Part shown: in pieces, positions 7,311 to 16,385 of the stretch
How the letters are laid out: each line of letters opens with the position of its first letter
Numbering within the stretch: the first letter of the stretch is position 1
Origin: an uncultured Prevotellaceae bacterium
GTDB lineage: Bacteria; Bacteroidota; Bacteroidia; Bacteroidales; Bacteroidaceae
Assembly (NCBI GenBank): GCA_900318885.1
Contig: ONMN01000014.1
Span: 1-43,108 of the forward strand
Direction of reading: 5' to 3'
DNA length: 43,108 nt
Notes under the pieces: model-generated
Told to the model about the DNA's origin: nothing
The model's input: only the letters and a program-made list of their open reading frames with translations
The model's database searches: none
Translations under genes and position numbers: made by a program

Positions 7311-10300
7311 TTATTGTTCTTTTAAAATCATTGGTTCTGCTAATAGTCCTGCAGGCAGCAGGCCATCTCCTTTCGTGCGATACTTGGCGTTGGTCCAAAT
7401 GCCGTCGTAGGATGCCTTGCCGGCGTCGAGGCCACGCAGGGCGTTGTGCCAAGTGTTCACCACCTCGATTTCTATGGTGTTCTTGCCTTTTTGTAAGGCT
7501 CCAGTAATCTCCACCTCGTAGGGAGCTGTCCAGGCAATGCCGCAATCCTTGCCATTGATCCAGACGTGGGCAATATCCTTCACATTGGGGAACGATAGCC
7601 AAGCACGCCCTTGAGGGACTTCGTTCTTCTTCAGTTTCCACGTCGTCGTATAGCGCGCGTGACCACTGAAATAGCGTATTCTGTCGTCTGCATGCTGACT
7701 CCAGTCGAAGAGCGTCTGGGCCTTGATGGTCAAGCCTGCCTCTCGGAAGGAGACAGTCCAGGGCTCGCTATTTATTCCCAGCGTGGGAATGTTTTGTTCC
7801 CAGCGTGGGAATATTTTATTCCCAGCGTGGGAATATTCGCTCTGCCGGTAGCTCACAAATAGCGAGCCGTAAGCAGGCAACGTGATAGTGTCCTGATAGT
7901 CGTACGATTCGTCTGTCAAGGGATTGTAAGCCACCGCTTTTCCTTTGCTTTCGCGGAAAGTAGGCGAGAAAGTCTGCTCTTGGTTCGTTTGGTTCGAAAG
8001 GAAATAAATGTCTTCTCCTTCACCTGTACGATGGGCATAGGCAATGCCTTCAGGTAGGACGACGTCAGGTACAATTTTTTCAAAAGTGCTTTCCTTGTAG
8101 GGCTTGTCGACAATCTGAACGCCTTGTCTGCGCAGTTGGGCAATGCGTTTCTTAGCTTCGGGGGAAACAAGAACCCATTGGGGAACGACCAATACCTTAT
8201 AATTAAAGGGCTGATTGAGTAGGGCGTCCTTGTTCATCGAGTCGTACTGATAACCATGTAAAGGATTAATCCAGTCCTTTAAATCAACGATTCCAACGGA
8301 ATGTCGCACGCCAACAGGTGATTCTTCCATAGGTTGGCCTTCATTCGCAAGGCGTGCTTTTTCTGAAGCCACTCGTTCAGCACCAAACACCCCAGGCAAC
8401 ATAGGCACAAGGCGGTCTGGGGTAAAGGCACGACTGGGCATTTCTTCACCTGTATAGACGGCAATGTCTACCACAGGCTTGCCCTTTTGCAGGAGTGTCT
8501 GACAACGAGTAATATAATCGACGAAGGGTTTAGCCTCGGGGAACCAAATTTGGTCGCGCTGGAAGAAAAGACCGATTCCATCGAGAGTCATACCTGGTTT
8601 GCGGTCGAGCCAAGGGTTGTGAGTATTCACGTGGAAGAAGAGGCGATTCATGCCCAAGGCAAAGCTTCTGTCCAATAGTGCCTTGATGCTTGCCGGTGTC
8701 TCGTCCCACACGCCACGTACCTCAGTAAAACCCTCAGCTTGCACGATATTCTTGCCATAGACGTGGGCGCCACTGATGGCGTCAAGCATATCAGTAGGTT
8801 TATCATGAGTGGGTGAGTTCAACCAAAATTCGCCCATCGGTACGTCAACATACTTAAAATGCTCCATTCCATCGGAAACCATCGTGGGAGCAACGCTCTC
8901 TGATGACAACTGCACACCATATTCTTTGGCCTTTTGGGCAACGGTGACGAAGAACACTTCGTTCACCAATTCATTGATGGTCTTGCGAATGTCTCTTAGT
9001 GTCTCCTCTGCCCCTATCATAGGAACGCCAGCATAGACGGGCAGGAGGGGGAGGATGTCGTAACCTCGCCTGCGCTCAAACTCCTGAGCAAAATTTCGAC
9101 TCCAGTTTTGCGAGCCACACTCCCATGAATCGACGTGCAGAAACTTAACAACCTTGTGGTTGGGGCGATTCATGAAGAGTCCAAACCAACGGTCTACCTG
9201 TTTGCTGACAGCTTTACGTGAGAACTTGTCGCACTCCAGCCCCTTCGCCCCACCAGCAGTAGCATTTGTATGTCCCGTTGAGGTGTGACCCATTCGCAGG
9301 ATGCGCCAAGTGCCTTCAGGCAATTCTACATCAGCGTAGTCGCCTTGCATCTTGAATGGTTTGATATCTCTGGGGTGCAGGAAATCCTCGTAAGGCAGGT
9401 CAATATCTGGTGTCTCTGGGGCAATGCGCCAAACGTAACCAGCCTTGCCTTCCCAGTTGTCGATGAGTGGCCAACTGCCAAATTTGATGCCTTTCAGTCG
9501 CAAAACGGGTTTCCACTTGGCAGCATCCAAATCCTCGGCACCTGGTTCTGTCCCTTCTGGTGTCCACTCCAAGCGCACATACTTCACCTTACAAGGGGGA
9601 ATGGAGAAGGTTGTATTGAAATCTGTGTTTTGCCAACCCTGACGAGGAGGCGTCAACTGCTTGACAGTCTGAAAGATAACCCCGTCGTGCGATATCTTTA
9701 CAGTTAGTCGCTGACATTGGATATTGGTGCCTGAGGGTTCTATCTCGACGTTACGCACCAATGTAGGTTTGTCGAATTCGTACTGAATCCAACAAGGTTC
9801 GTCAGCACATAACACCCCTTTGGCGTTTATCGTTATCTCAGGGGAATAGGATAGAGAGCCCTTGGGAGAGCCCAACGGAACAGTGACAGGAATGGCATAA
9901 GCCGCAATGTCCTCGTAATAATTGTCATAATGTTGAGGCTTTTGCATTAGGAAATGGTGCTTACCTCCAGTAACGACGGTATCGCAGAAGACAATCTTCT
10001 GCATCGACTCCTCAGGCGAAATCCAAGGACCGCCAGCGAGTGCAAAACCGTCGCAAATGTGAATGCCCATTTCTAATCCTAGGGAATCAGCTTGTGCGAA
10101 CGAATAGTCCACCATTCGCCAGAAGTTGTCACTCAGGGCATCAGCTGTTCCTTGATATTCAGGACGTTCTTGTGACCCACGAATAGGCATGAGGTAACAG
10201 CCACCCAGTCCCACGTCCTTCATCGCCTGCAGGTCGGCCTTGATGCCCGCTTCTGATACGGCACCATACATCCAATACCAGAAGGTCCAAGGGCGAGTTG

Positions 10301-10373
10301 TATCGTTAGCTCGCGACAAAATCGCGATGCACAGGACAAGAGCGAGTGTGGTCAGTCGTTTCATAGCATCCAT
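7311..10373 (-). CDS. GH106 alpha-L-rhamnosidase-like glycoside hydrolase
   Basis: A 1020-residue secreted enzyme that fits GH106, a family cleaving terminal alpha-L-rhamnose from pectins such as rhamnogalacturonan. The signal peptide (MKRLTTLALVLCIAILSRA) is clear from the second Met at 10364; the ATG at 10373 adds three residues. The barrel starts at PWTFWYWMYGAVSEAGIKADL and carries the family's acidic blocks LHVDSWECGSQNW (Asp415, Glu418), SSESVAPT (Glu492) and AEGFTEVRGVWDE (Glu547, Glu551). I cannot assign which two are catalytic. The C-terminus (~900-1010) is a GH2-like jelly-roll (HVWINGKDCGIAWTAPYEV). Residues ~848-867 derive from a 22-bp tandem repeat read in three frames, an unusual insertion just before the C-terminal domain. 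It is the third hydrolase gene of the operon, between GH2 and SASA. Confidence 0.9.
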   Translation of the reverse strand: MDAMKRLTTLALVLCIAILSRANDTTRPWTFWYWMYGAVSEAGIKADLQAMKDVGLGGCYLMPIRGSQERPEYQGTADALSDNFWRMVDYSFAQADSLGLEMGIHICDGFALAGGPWISPEESMQKIVFCDTVVTGGKHHFLMQKPQHYDNYYEDIAAYAIPVTVPLGSPKGSLSYSPEITINAKGVLCADEPCWIQYEFDKPTLVRNVEIEPSGTNIQCQRLTVKISHDGVIFQTVKQLTPPRQGWQNTDFNTTFSIPPCKVKYVRLEWTPEGTEPGAEDLDAAKWKPVLRLKGIKFGSWPLIDNWEGKAGYVWRIAPETPDIDLPYEDFLHPRDIKPFKMQGDYADVELPEGTWRILRMGHTSTGHTNATAGGAKGLECDKFSRKAVSKQVDRWFGLFMNRPNHKVVKFLHVDSWECGSQNWSRNFAQEFERRRGYDILPLLPVYAGVPMIGAEETLRDIRKTINELVNEVFFVTVAQKAKEYGVQLSSESVAPTMVSDGMEHFKYVDVPMGEFWLNSPTHDKPTDMLDAISGAHVYGKNIVQAEGFTEVRGVWDETPASIKALLDRSFALGMNRLFFHVNTHNPWLDRKPGMTLDGIGLFFQRDQIWFPEAKPFVDYITRCQTLLQKGKPVVDIAVYTGEEMPSRAFTPDRLVPMLPGVFGAERVASEKARLANEGQPMEESPVGVRHSVGIVDLKDWINPLHGYQYDSMNKDALLNQPFNYKVLVVPQWVLVSPEAKKRIAQLRRQGVQIVDKPYKESTFEKIVPDVVLPEGIAYAHRTGEGEDIYFLSNQTNQEQTFSPTFRESKGKAVAYNPLTDESYDYQDTITLPAYGSLFVSYRQSEYSHAGNKIFPRWEQNIPTLGINSEPWTVSFREAGLTIKAQTLFDWSQHADDRIRYFSGHARYTTTWKLKKNEVPQGRAWLSFPNVKDIAHVWINGKDCGIAWTAPYEVEITGALQKGKNTIEIEVVNTWHNALRGLDAGKASYDGIWTNAKYRTKGDGLLPAGLLAEPMILKEQ
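7775..7833. repeat. Three 22-bp-spaced copies of a palindrome inside the GH106 gene
   Basis: TTCCCAGCGTGGGAA (6-bp arms, 3-bp centre) occurs at 7775, 7797 and 7819, exactly 22 bp apart. Because 22 is not a multiple of 3, each copy is translated in a different frame, giving SHAGN, FPRWE and IPTLG. Three units total 66 bp, which keeps the gene in frame. Confidence 0.95.
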
Positions 10374-10401
10374 GTAATACGTTCGATCCGTTGATTAGAA
10401 A

Positions 10402-13236
10402 TCATTCGAAGTGCAGGATGGCGCTGATGCTTCCTTTCCCCTTGCTCCAATAAGGTTGGGCACTGGGACCATTCAGGTCAGTAGTGTTCACTTTGTTGCG
10501 AACGGCAGGGATGGTCCTGAGGATAGAAATGCCTGTTTCTGGCAGGGTGTAGAGAATATGGTCGCGTCCATCACGAGGCGTATAGACACCTATCTTTCCT
10601 GTCATCAGTTCGATGCCAATAGCGCCTTCGCTGGTGTTCAATTTCATCCAGTTGACATTCGAGAAATAGCCCTTAAATTCAGGATAGTCCCACGACTCAC
10701 CAGGAATGGGGTCGTTGTAGTTGTTCTGCCACAGACCATACTGTGGACCTTCCTGACGGTTCTGCCAAACGCGATAGGGACCTTTGCCTACCCATTGCTT
10801 GCTTTTCACCATCGTCTCAGGATAGTCGAAACAGATACCCATCAAGTCAACCACGCCATTAAAGTAATAGTTGACATTCATATAGACTCCGCCATCAGCG
10901 AGGAAACGCCAAGTAACCGTATTGATAGAACCATGCAGATAATTGGCAACCAGCGTACTATCGCTGAAGGTGAACCCATCGAAAGCACCTTGGTCAGGAT
11001 ATTCTGTGTATTGCGTCTTCTTTTGGAAGGCCTCCTTGTCGTCGTGGTTGTAAAAGCCATCCTGTGAACGGTCAGAACGCTTAGCAGCAACAAAGCGGGG
11101 ACCATTGCTGAACGAGAGTTTATTATTGCCTACGGAGACGCCCATCAACCTGCCCGTTTTCTTACTGAAGGTATATTGGCGATTGCCATTTTGCACCAAC
11201 AATAGGTTTGCATTCTCTGTATACGAGTATTTCTGGGTATTCTTGTGTAGGTTTCTCTTGCTCAGGTTACCAGTGCCGAGTTTTACTATGTGTCTATGGC
11301 TCCACGTAAAGATTTCCTTTCCATACGGGTCGATAGCCGTTAACTCTATCACGTCAGCATCTGTCCTTTCGATTTTCAGTTGGGCTTTCTCACCTGGTGC
11401 AGTATCAGGCGAGGGGAGTTTCACTTCCTTAATGACCTTAACGTCTGACGCTCCATAAGTGGGCATCTTGAGCAGTCTGTAGCTGAACTGGCAGTCCTTC
11501 AGGTTCGTGAAGTTGTAGCAGTTCTGAATGGTGAAAGCACCGCTGTCGAAATACAACACCTGCACGGGGCTCCACACCTCGCGGATGGTATAGAACGAGC
11601 CTTCCTTCTCCATGTGAGGACCAACGATACCATCAGAGCCGAAGTTACCCACGGGGTCAAGGATGCCATTTTGGTCCGTACGTACAACTGCCTGGTCCAT
11701 CAAGTCCCACAGGAAACCTCCAGCACAGCGGGGATTGCTCATCATCAACTTCCAATAGTCCTTCAAGCCTGCCCCGTGTCCGCCATCATATAGTCCGTGC
11801 AGGAACTCAGTAGGCATGAAAATCTCCTTCTGGCGCATATAGTCTGCTGTCTCGCCCCACGAGCGATAGTGCTTGGTTTCGAAGCCATTGCGATTAGCCC
11901 AAGGATAAAGCACCACGCGCTGTTGAGGGTCGAACTGCGCGAATACAGGCTCCAGTTCGTAGTTGAAGCCACCTTCGTTACCATTGCTCCAGAAGATGAT
12001 CGAAGGATGGTTTACGTCTCGTATCACCATCTCTTCTACAATCTGTGAACCCACAATTGTTTCGTGTGCCCAATGCCAGCCTGGCTGTTCACATTCCACA
12101 TAGAGGCCCAATGAGTCGCAAGCATCCAGGAACTCTGGGTCAGCAGGGTAGTGGCTCAAACGCACAGCATTCATATTCATGCTCTTAATCAGCAGCACGT
12201 CCTCGATATTCTTCTGTTTCGACAGCGTACGTCCACTCTCAGGACGGAAAGAGTGACGATTGACGCCCTTGAAAATCACCTTCTGCCCATTGATAAACAC
12301 ACCATCCTCCTTATCGCCTTTGTAAGTATGGCGATATTCAATCGTGCGGAAACCAAACTTCTGGCGTTCTATATGTAGCGTTTTGTCTTCAGCGTCTTTT
12401 AACGTAAAGACTGCCGTATAGAGGTTGGGCTGTTCAGCATTCCAAAGCTTGGGATTCTCCGTACGAAACTCCACTTTTGCTTTGTCGCTGACAACAATAT
12501 AAGTAGGACTTGTGGCCACCTTCTTCCCATTGGCATCGATGATATCGACGCTCACTTTTGACCCATTGACAGCTCGATTCAGAAACACATCTGCCATAAA
12601 CCTCCCATCAGCCTTGGCGTCTATCGCTACGCGCTGAATATTCTGCGATGGCTTGCTGATGATGAAGACAGGACGCCAGATGCCGCCGAAATTCCAGTAG
12701 TCAGCCCTACGCTCAGCGAGGTTCACCTGCGGATTGGTACTCTCCTTCAGTACTTCAACCTCCAGGCGGTTCTTCTTCGAACCAAAGAACACACGGTCAG
12801 AAACATCTATCGTATGACGTGTAAAGCCACCCTGATAGGTGCCATTGCCTGCCTTACGACCATTTATCTCAACATGGATTTCAGTAAATGCTGCCTCGAA
12901 GACGAGCTGAATCTGGCAACCAACCCACTCCTGAGGCAACATAAACTCTGTCTTATACTTTCCTTTCTCGTCTGCAATACCCTCTGGCGTGGCTTTGCCA
13001 TAGAAACGCATGCCATATTGATAAGTGCCAAAGCCCTGCAGTTCCCAACACGAAGGAACGCCAATCTTCGTCCACTTACCACTGTTACGACCATCCGAAC
13101 ATAGGAAGTCCCACTGCACCATATCGTCGCAACCATGACCACTCAGATACTGTCGCTGGGTCTCCACCAGCTTCTGAGCCTGTACACCTAAGGCCACCAA
13201 GCCCAGTAACACCAAAAGGAAAGTTCTTTTCATCAT
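10402..13236 (-). CDS. GH2 beta-galactosidase-like enzyme
   Basis: A 944-residue secreted protein (MKRTFLLVLLGLVALGVQAQ signal peptide) with the full LacZ-type layout: sugar-binding domain ~35-195, Ig-like domain ~200-300, TIM barrel ~300-580, and a C-terminal galactose-mutarotase-like small-chain domain. Acid/base Glu421 lies in WSNGNEGG and nucleophile Glu477 in MPTEFLHG. Related GH2 enzymes in Bacteroides pectin loci act on galactose, arabinopyranose or galacturonic acid side chains; which applies here cannot be told from sequence. It is separated by 28 bp from GH106 downstream and 44 bp from GH3 upstream, on the same strand, so co-transcription is likely. No frameshift or missing catalytic residue is visible. 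Confidence 0.92.
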   Translation of the reverse strand: MMKRTFLLVLLGLVALGVQAQKLVETQRQYLSGHGCDDMVQWDFLCSDGRNSGKWTKIGVPSCWELQGFGTYQYGMRFYGKATPEGIADEKGKYKTEFMLPQEWVGCQIQLVFEAAFTEIHVEINGRKAGNGTYQGGFTRHTIDVSDRVFFGSKKNRLEVEVLKESTNPQVNLAERRADYWNFGGIWRPVFIISKPSQNIQRVAIDAKADGRFMADVFLNRAVNGSKVSVDIIDANGKKVATSPTYIVVSDKAKVEFRTENPKLWNAEQPNLYTAVFTLKDAEDKTLHIERQKFGFRTIEYRHTYKGDKEDGVFINGQKVIFKGVNRHSFRPESGRTLSKQKNIEDVLLIKSMNMNAVRLSHYPADPEFLDACDSLGLYVECEQPGWHWAHETIVGSQIVEEMVIRDVNHPSIIFWSNGNEGGFNYELEPVFAQFDPQQRVVLYPWANRNGFETKHYRSWGETADYMRQKEIFMPTEFLHGLYDGGHGAGLKDYWKLMMSNPRCAGGFLWDLMDQAVVRTDQNGILDPVGNFGSDGIVGPHMEKEGSFYTIREVWSPVQVLYFDSGAFTIQNCYNFTNLKDCQFSYRLLKMPTYGASDVKVIKEVKLPSPDTAPGEKAQLKIERTDADVIELTAIDPYGKEIFTWSHRHIVKLGTGNLSKRNLHKNTQKYSYTENANLLLVQNGNRQYTFSKKTGRLMGVSVGNNKLSFSNGPRFVAAKRSDRSQDGFYNHDDKEAFQKKTQYTEYPDQGAFDGFTFSDSTLVANYLHGSINTVTWRFLADGGVYMNVNYYFNGVVDLMGICFDYPETMVKSKQWVGKGPYRVWQNRQEGPQYGLWQNNYNDPIPGESWDYPEFKGYFSNVNWMKLNTSEGAIGIELMTGKIGVYTPRDGRDHILYTLPETGISILRTIPAVRNKVNTTDLNGPSAQPYWSKGKGSISAILHFE

Positions 13237-13280
13237 TGCTATACCTTAATTTATATATAGACGAACTTCCTCGGATTTTG

Positions 13281-15629
13281 TTAGTGTTTCAATAAATTAA
13301 GCTTCTGTTTGGGAGCCAGCGCATTGTTTACTTTTTCCGTATATTCCTTCAAAGTGAGTGATGCCGAGAGGGGCAGATTACGACTGGAGTTGCCAATGCG
13401 GAACGTATAGTTACCAGCCTCTGTGAGCCACTGAGAACCTGCCTCGTCGAAGCTGGCAAGGTCGCGAACGGGAATAGTCATAGTCAGTGTCTGACTCTCG
13501 CCAGGTTGCAACTCACGTGTCTTGGCAAAGGCTTTCAGTTCCTGAGCGGGCTTTTCAAGTTTGCCCTTAGGAGCTTGTACATAGACTTGAGCCACCTCCT
13601 TACCACTGATAGCGCCAGTGTTCTTAACGGTGATGCTTACCTCAACAGCGTCCTTACCCTTGGCCTTAACCACAGGTTTCGAGAATTCAAAGGTCGTATA
13701 GCTCAGACCAAATCCGAAGGGATAGGCAACCTCGCGATTGAAAGTGTCGAAGAAACGATAACCCACATAGATGTCCTCGTCGTGATTGGTATAGTCGTAG
13801 CCTGCAACTTGACCAGTGTATCCTCTTGTCACCTCGTAGGTATAGAAGTCCATCGTGCCAGGATAACTCTTTGTAGAAGGATGGTCCGTAGCAGCAAGAG
13901 GCCAAGTCATGGTGAGTTTACCAGAAGGATTCACCTTACCCGTCAGCAGGTCGGCAACAGAATTGCCACCTTCCATACCTGGTTGCCAAGCACAGAGGAT
14001 AGCATCAGGATAGCCGCTCCATGAGGCTGTCTCAATGACAGAACCTGAGTTGATGATAACCACTACGGGCTTGCCTGCCTGGTGGAAAGCATTGCAGACG
14101 TCCTTAATCAGAGCCTGTTCTTCAGGCACAAGGTTGAACTCAGTAGCGATATCGCGGTCAATACCCTCACCAGCCTGGCGACCAATGGTGATAATAGCAG
14201 CGTCGGCACTTGCTACTTCCTTGTCGATAGCAATAGGGGAAATACCAATCTCAGGATACTTCTGCTGACCCATCATTTCCGTCTGGAACCACTTGGCAGG
14301 ATGGCGCTCTGCCTGGAATTTTACTCGTGCATAGTCAATATACTTACGATAGATATCGGTCAGTGTAGCAGATGAGTTGATACCAGCATTCTTCAAACCA
14401 GTAAGCATATCTACGACATATGGCGGATGAACGCATCCTGAACCTGTACCACCAGAAAGGAAGTCGTAAGAGTTCTCGCCAAAGAGGGCAACAGTCTTTA
14501 TCTTGCCATCCTTCCAAGGCAGGGCACCATTGTTCTTCAGCAGAACGATACCCTCGGCAGCACTCTGACGGGTGATGGCAGCATGAGCTTCAAAGTCGGG
14601 CTTGTTGGTATAGGGATAATTGTTGAAGCTGGGCGTCTTAACGATATACTCCAACATACGACGCACATTGCGGTCAACGTCCTCCATGCTGAGTTTGCCA
14701 CTCTTCACGCCTTCGATAATCTCCTGAACCTGAGCGGGCTGACCTGGTTCCATCAGGTCGTTGCCAGCATGAACCTCGTTGATGGTGGGCAGACCGTTGC
14801 GGATACCAATCCAGTCGGTCATCACGATACCCTTATAGCCCCAGTCCTCACGCAGGATCTTCGTCAGCAGGTCGTGATTACCCATCGAGAACTCACCATT
14901 CACCTTATTATAACTGGCCATAATCGTCCAAGGGTTACTCTCGCGAACAGCAATCTCAAAACCACGCAGATACAATTCACGGGCTGCACGCTGGCTGACT
15001 CGTTCGTCGACAGCCGTACGATCTGTTTCCTGTGAATTTACGGCAAAGTGCTTGGCACTCACACCAGCACCCTGACTCTGCACGCCCTTGATATAGGCGG
15101 CAGCAATCTTTCCCGTTACCAACGGATCCTCGCTGTAGTACTCGAAGTTACGACCACACAGCGGATTGCGATGTAGGTTCATGCCAGGACCAAGAATTAC
15201 GTCACAGCGATACTCCTTGGTCTCATTGCCGATAGCCTCACCAACCTTGCTGACCAGTTCTGTGTTCCACGTCGAAGCCAGACACGAGCCAATGGGGAAG
15301 GCTGTAGCATAATATGTCTGCGTCGTACCCTCGCGAGTGGGGTCGATACGCACTCCGGCAGGACCGTCTGTAAGTACCGTTGCAGGAATCCCCAGACGCT
15401 CGATACGGGGTGTTGTACCAGCGGCACCTGCCACCAGATCAGCTTCACCGCCTACGACGGCTCCCGCTCCAAAGAAATTGTTAGCACCGCCAACCATCAG
15501 TTTGGCCTTTTCTTCAATCGTCATCGCCTTCAATACTTCGTCGATATTGTCGGCACGTAGTTTCGTTTGTGCACTCATTGTTGATGCCATTAAAAGGAGC
15601 AGAACTCCTGTAATCATTATTTTTTTCAT
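13281..15629 (-). CDS. GH3 beta-glucosidase-like enzyme
   Basis: A 782-residue secreted protein with signal peptide MKKIMITGVLLLLMASTMSA. It has the GH3 order: (beta/alpha)8 domain (~25-350) with ATVLTDGPAGVR, substrate-binding SAKHFAVNSQETDR and the nucleophile Asp272 in GIVMTDWIG; an alpha/beta sandwich domain (~370-600); and a C-terminal fibronectin-III-like domain with GFGLSYTTFEFS. Family members cleave beta-glucosides, beta-xylosides and related linkages from the non-reducing end, usually in the periplasm. It sits first among the hydrolases of the minus-strand operon and 29 bp downstream of a conserved hypothetical gene. The junction contains a 7-bp tandem repeat. Precise specificity is unknown. 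Confidence 0.92.
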   Translation of the reverse strand: MKKIMITGVLLLLMASTMSAQTKLRADNIDEVLKAMTIEEKAKLMVGGANNFFGAGAVVGGEADLVAGAAGTTPRIERLGIPATVLTDGPAGVRIDPTREGTTQTYYATAFPIGSCLASTWNTELVSKVGEAIGNETKEYRCDVILGPGMNLHRNPLCGRNFEYYSEDPLVTGKIAAAYIKGVQSQGAGVSAKHFAVNSQETDRTAVDERVSQRAARELYLRGFEIAVRESNPWTIMASYNKVNGEFSMGNHDLLTKILREDWGYKGIVMTDWIGIRNGLPTINEVHAGNDLMEPGQPAQVQEIIEGVKSGKLSMEDVDRNVRRMLEYIVKTPSFNNYPYTNKPDFEAHAAITRQSAAEGIVLLKNNGALPWKDGKIKTVALFGENSYDFLSGGTGSGCVHPPYVVDMLTGLKNAGINSSATLTDIYRKYIDYARVKFQAERHPAKWFQTEMMGQQKYPEIGISPIAIDKEVASADAAIITIGRQAGEGIDRDIATEFNLVPEEQALIKDVCNAFHQAGKPVVVIINSGSVIETASWSGYPDAILCAWQPGMEGGNSVADLLTGKVNPSGKLTMTWPLAATDHPSTKSYPGTMDFYTYEVTRGYTGQVAGYDYTNHDEDIYVGYRFFDTFNREVAYPFGFGLSYTTFEFSKPVVKAKGKDAVEVSITVKNTGAISGKEVAQVYVQAPKGKLEKPAQELKAFAKTRELQPGESQTLTMTIPVRDLASFDEAGSQWLTEAGNYTFRIGNSSRNLPLSASLTLKEYTEKVNNALAPKQKLNLLKH

Positions 15630-15646
15630 ATTGTTATTGGTTTATT

Positions 15647-15667
15647 AATTATCAATTGTCAATTCTT
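15647..15667. repeat. 7-bp tandem repeat at the hypothetical/GH3 junction
   Basis: AATTATC, AATTGTC and AATTCTT follow each other at 7-bp spacing (15647, 15654, 15661) and run across the upstream gene's stop codon at 15659-15661. Confidence 0.7.
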
Positions 15668-16309
15668 AAAGTACACCTTCAGCTGCTCGGCATAGTCAGC
15701 CAACTGACGTGTGTCGATGTTGCCATAGCGTTGCCATATCTGCTGACAAGGCTGCATTAGTGGGCTGAACGTCACATCGCGACGACGCAAATAAGGATCA
15801 CAGTGTTGGAACACGTCCAAAATCTCTACCACCAGTTTGGCAGGAATGCGTAGCAAACGAGCCAATTCCTGCACTTCAGGGGTCTCAGCAACCATCGTGA
15901 TAGGCGTCAGGCGGAAATAGAGGTCGAGTATCACTACCAGCATGATAGGCGTCACACGTTCGTCCTCACTGAGGGGACGGAAGTCGCGCTCAAAGGTCTC
16001 CTGCACGTCGACACCCTCAAAGAAATCGCCTCCAGAATTGAATCCTATCATCTGGCGCAACAGTTGGACAGCACGGCTCAGACGACGCGGATTCTCACCA
16101 TATTCTTTCCAGATACGTTCTATGCGTGGAGTACGCAGGCGGCCTATGTCGCCTAACTTGTCGTGAAGCACTTCCGGATGGATGTGCAGTTCCAGACTGA
16201 GGTTCACCATTTCGCGGTCATAGATTGGCTTCATACCCGTCGGTTTGCGTAGGTATTGTTGCATCAGCAACAGCCAATAGTCGTCTTGCCAAGGTTGTTT
16301 TGTTGCCAT
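15659..16309 (-). CDS. Conserved Bacteroidales hypothetical protein
   Basis: A 216-residue cytosolic-looking protein. The ATG at 16309 (MATKQPWQDDYWLLLMQQYL) is preferred over upstream in-frame starts, because those would begin inside the divergent phosphatase gene and upstream of the promoter at 16338-16345. I recall similar proteins across Bacteroidales but know no function. It is rich in predicted helix, with Arg-rich stretches (RIERIWKEYGENPRRLSRAVQLLRQM) and no catalytic motif I recognise. No signal peptide or membrane segment is visible. It is the first gene of the minus-strand unit that continues into GH3, so it may be co-transcribed with the hydrolases; whether it is functionally linked is unknown. 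Confidence 0.75.
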   Translation of the reverse strand: MATKQPWQDDYWLLLMQQYLRKPTGMKPIYDREMVNLSLELHIHPEVLHDKLGDIGRLRTPRIERIWKEYGENPRRLSRAVQLLRQMIGFNSGGDFFEGVDVQETFERDFRPLSEDERVTPIMLVVILDLYFRLTPITMVAETPEVQELARLLRIPAKLVVEILDVFQHCDPYLRRRDVTFSPLMQPCQQIWQRYGNIDTRQLADYAEQLKVYFKN

Positions 16310-16332
16310 ATTCTGACTTTTTTTGGTTTTTA

Positions 16333-16365
16333 TTTTGCAAATATACGAATTATTTTTTAATTTTG
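16333..16365 (+). promoter_or_regulatory. Promoter for the histidine phosphatase pair
   Basis: A -33-like TTTTGC (16333-16338) and a -7 element TAATTTTG (16358-16365) are 19 bp apart, matching the Bacteroidota sigma consensus. A transcript start about 18 nt before the ATG at 16386 is predicted. The -33 box shares bases with the divergent -7 element. Confidence 0.7.
16338..16345 (-). promoter_or_regulatory. -7 element for the hypothetical-GH3-GH2-GH106 unit
   Basis: Minus-strand TATATTTG, followed by C, fits TAnnTTTG and lies about 26 nt upstream of the ATG at 16309. It overlaps the -33 box of the divergent promoter. Confidence 0.65.
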
Positions 16366-16385
16366 CACACAAATTGAAAGAACTT

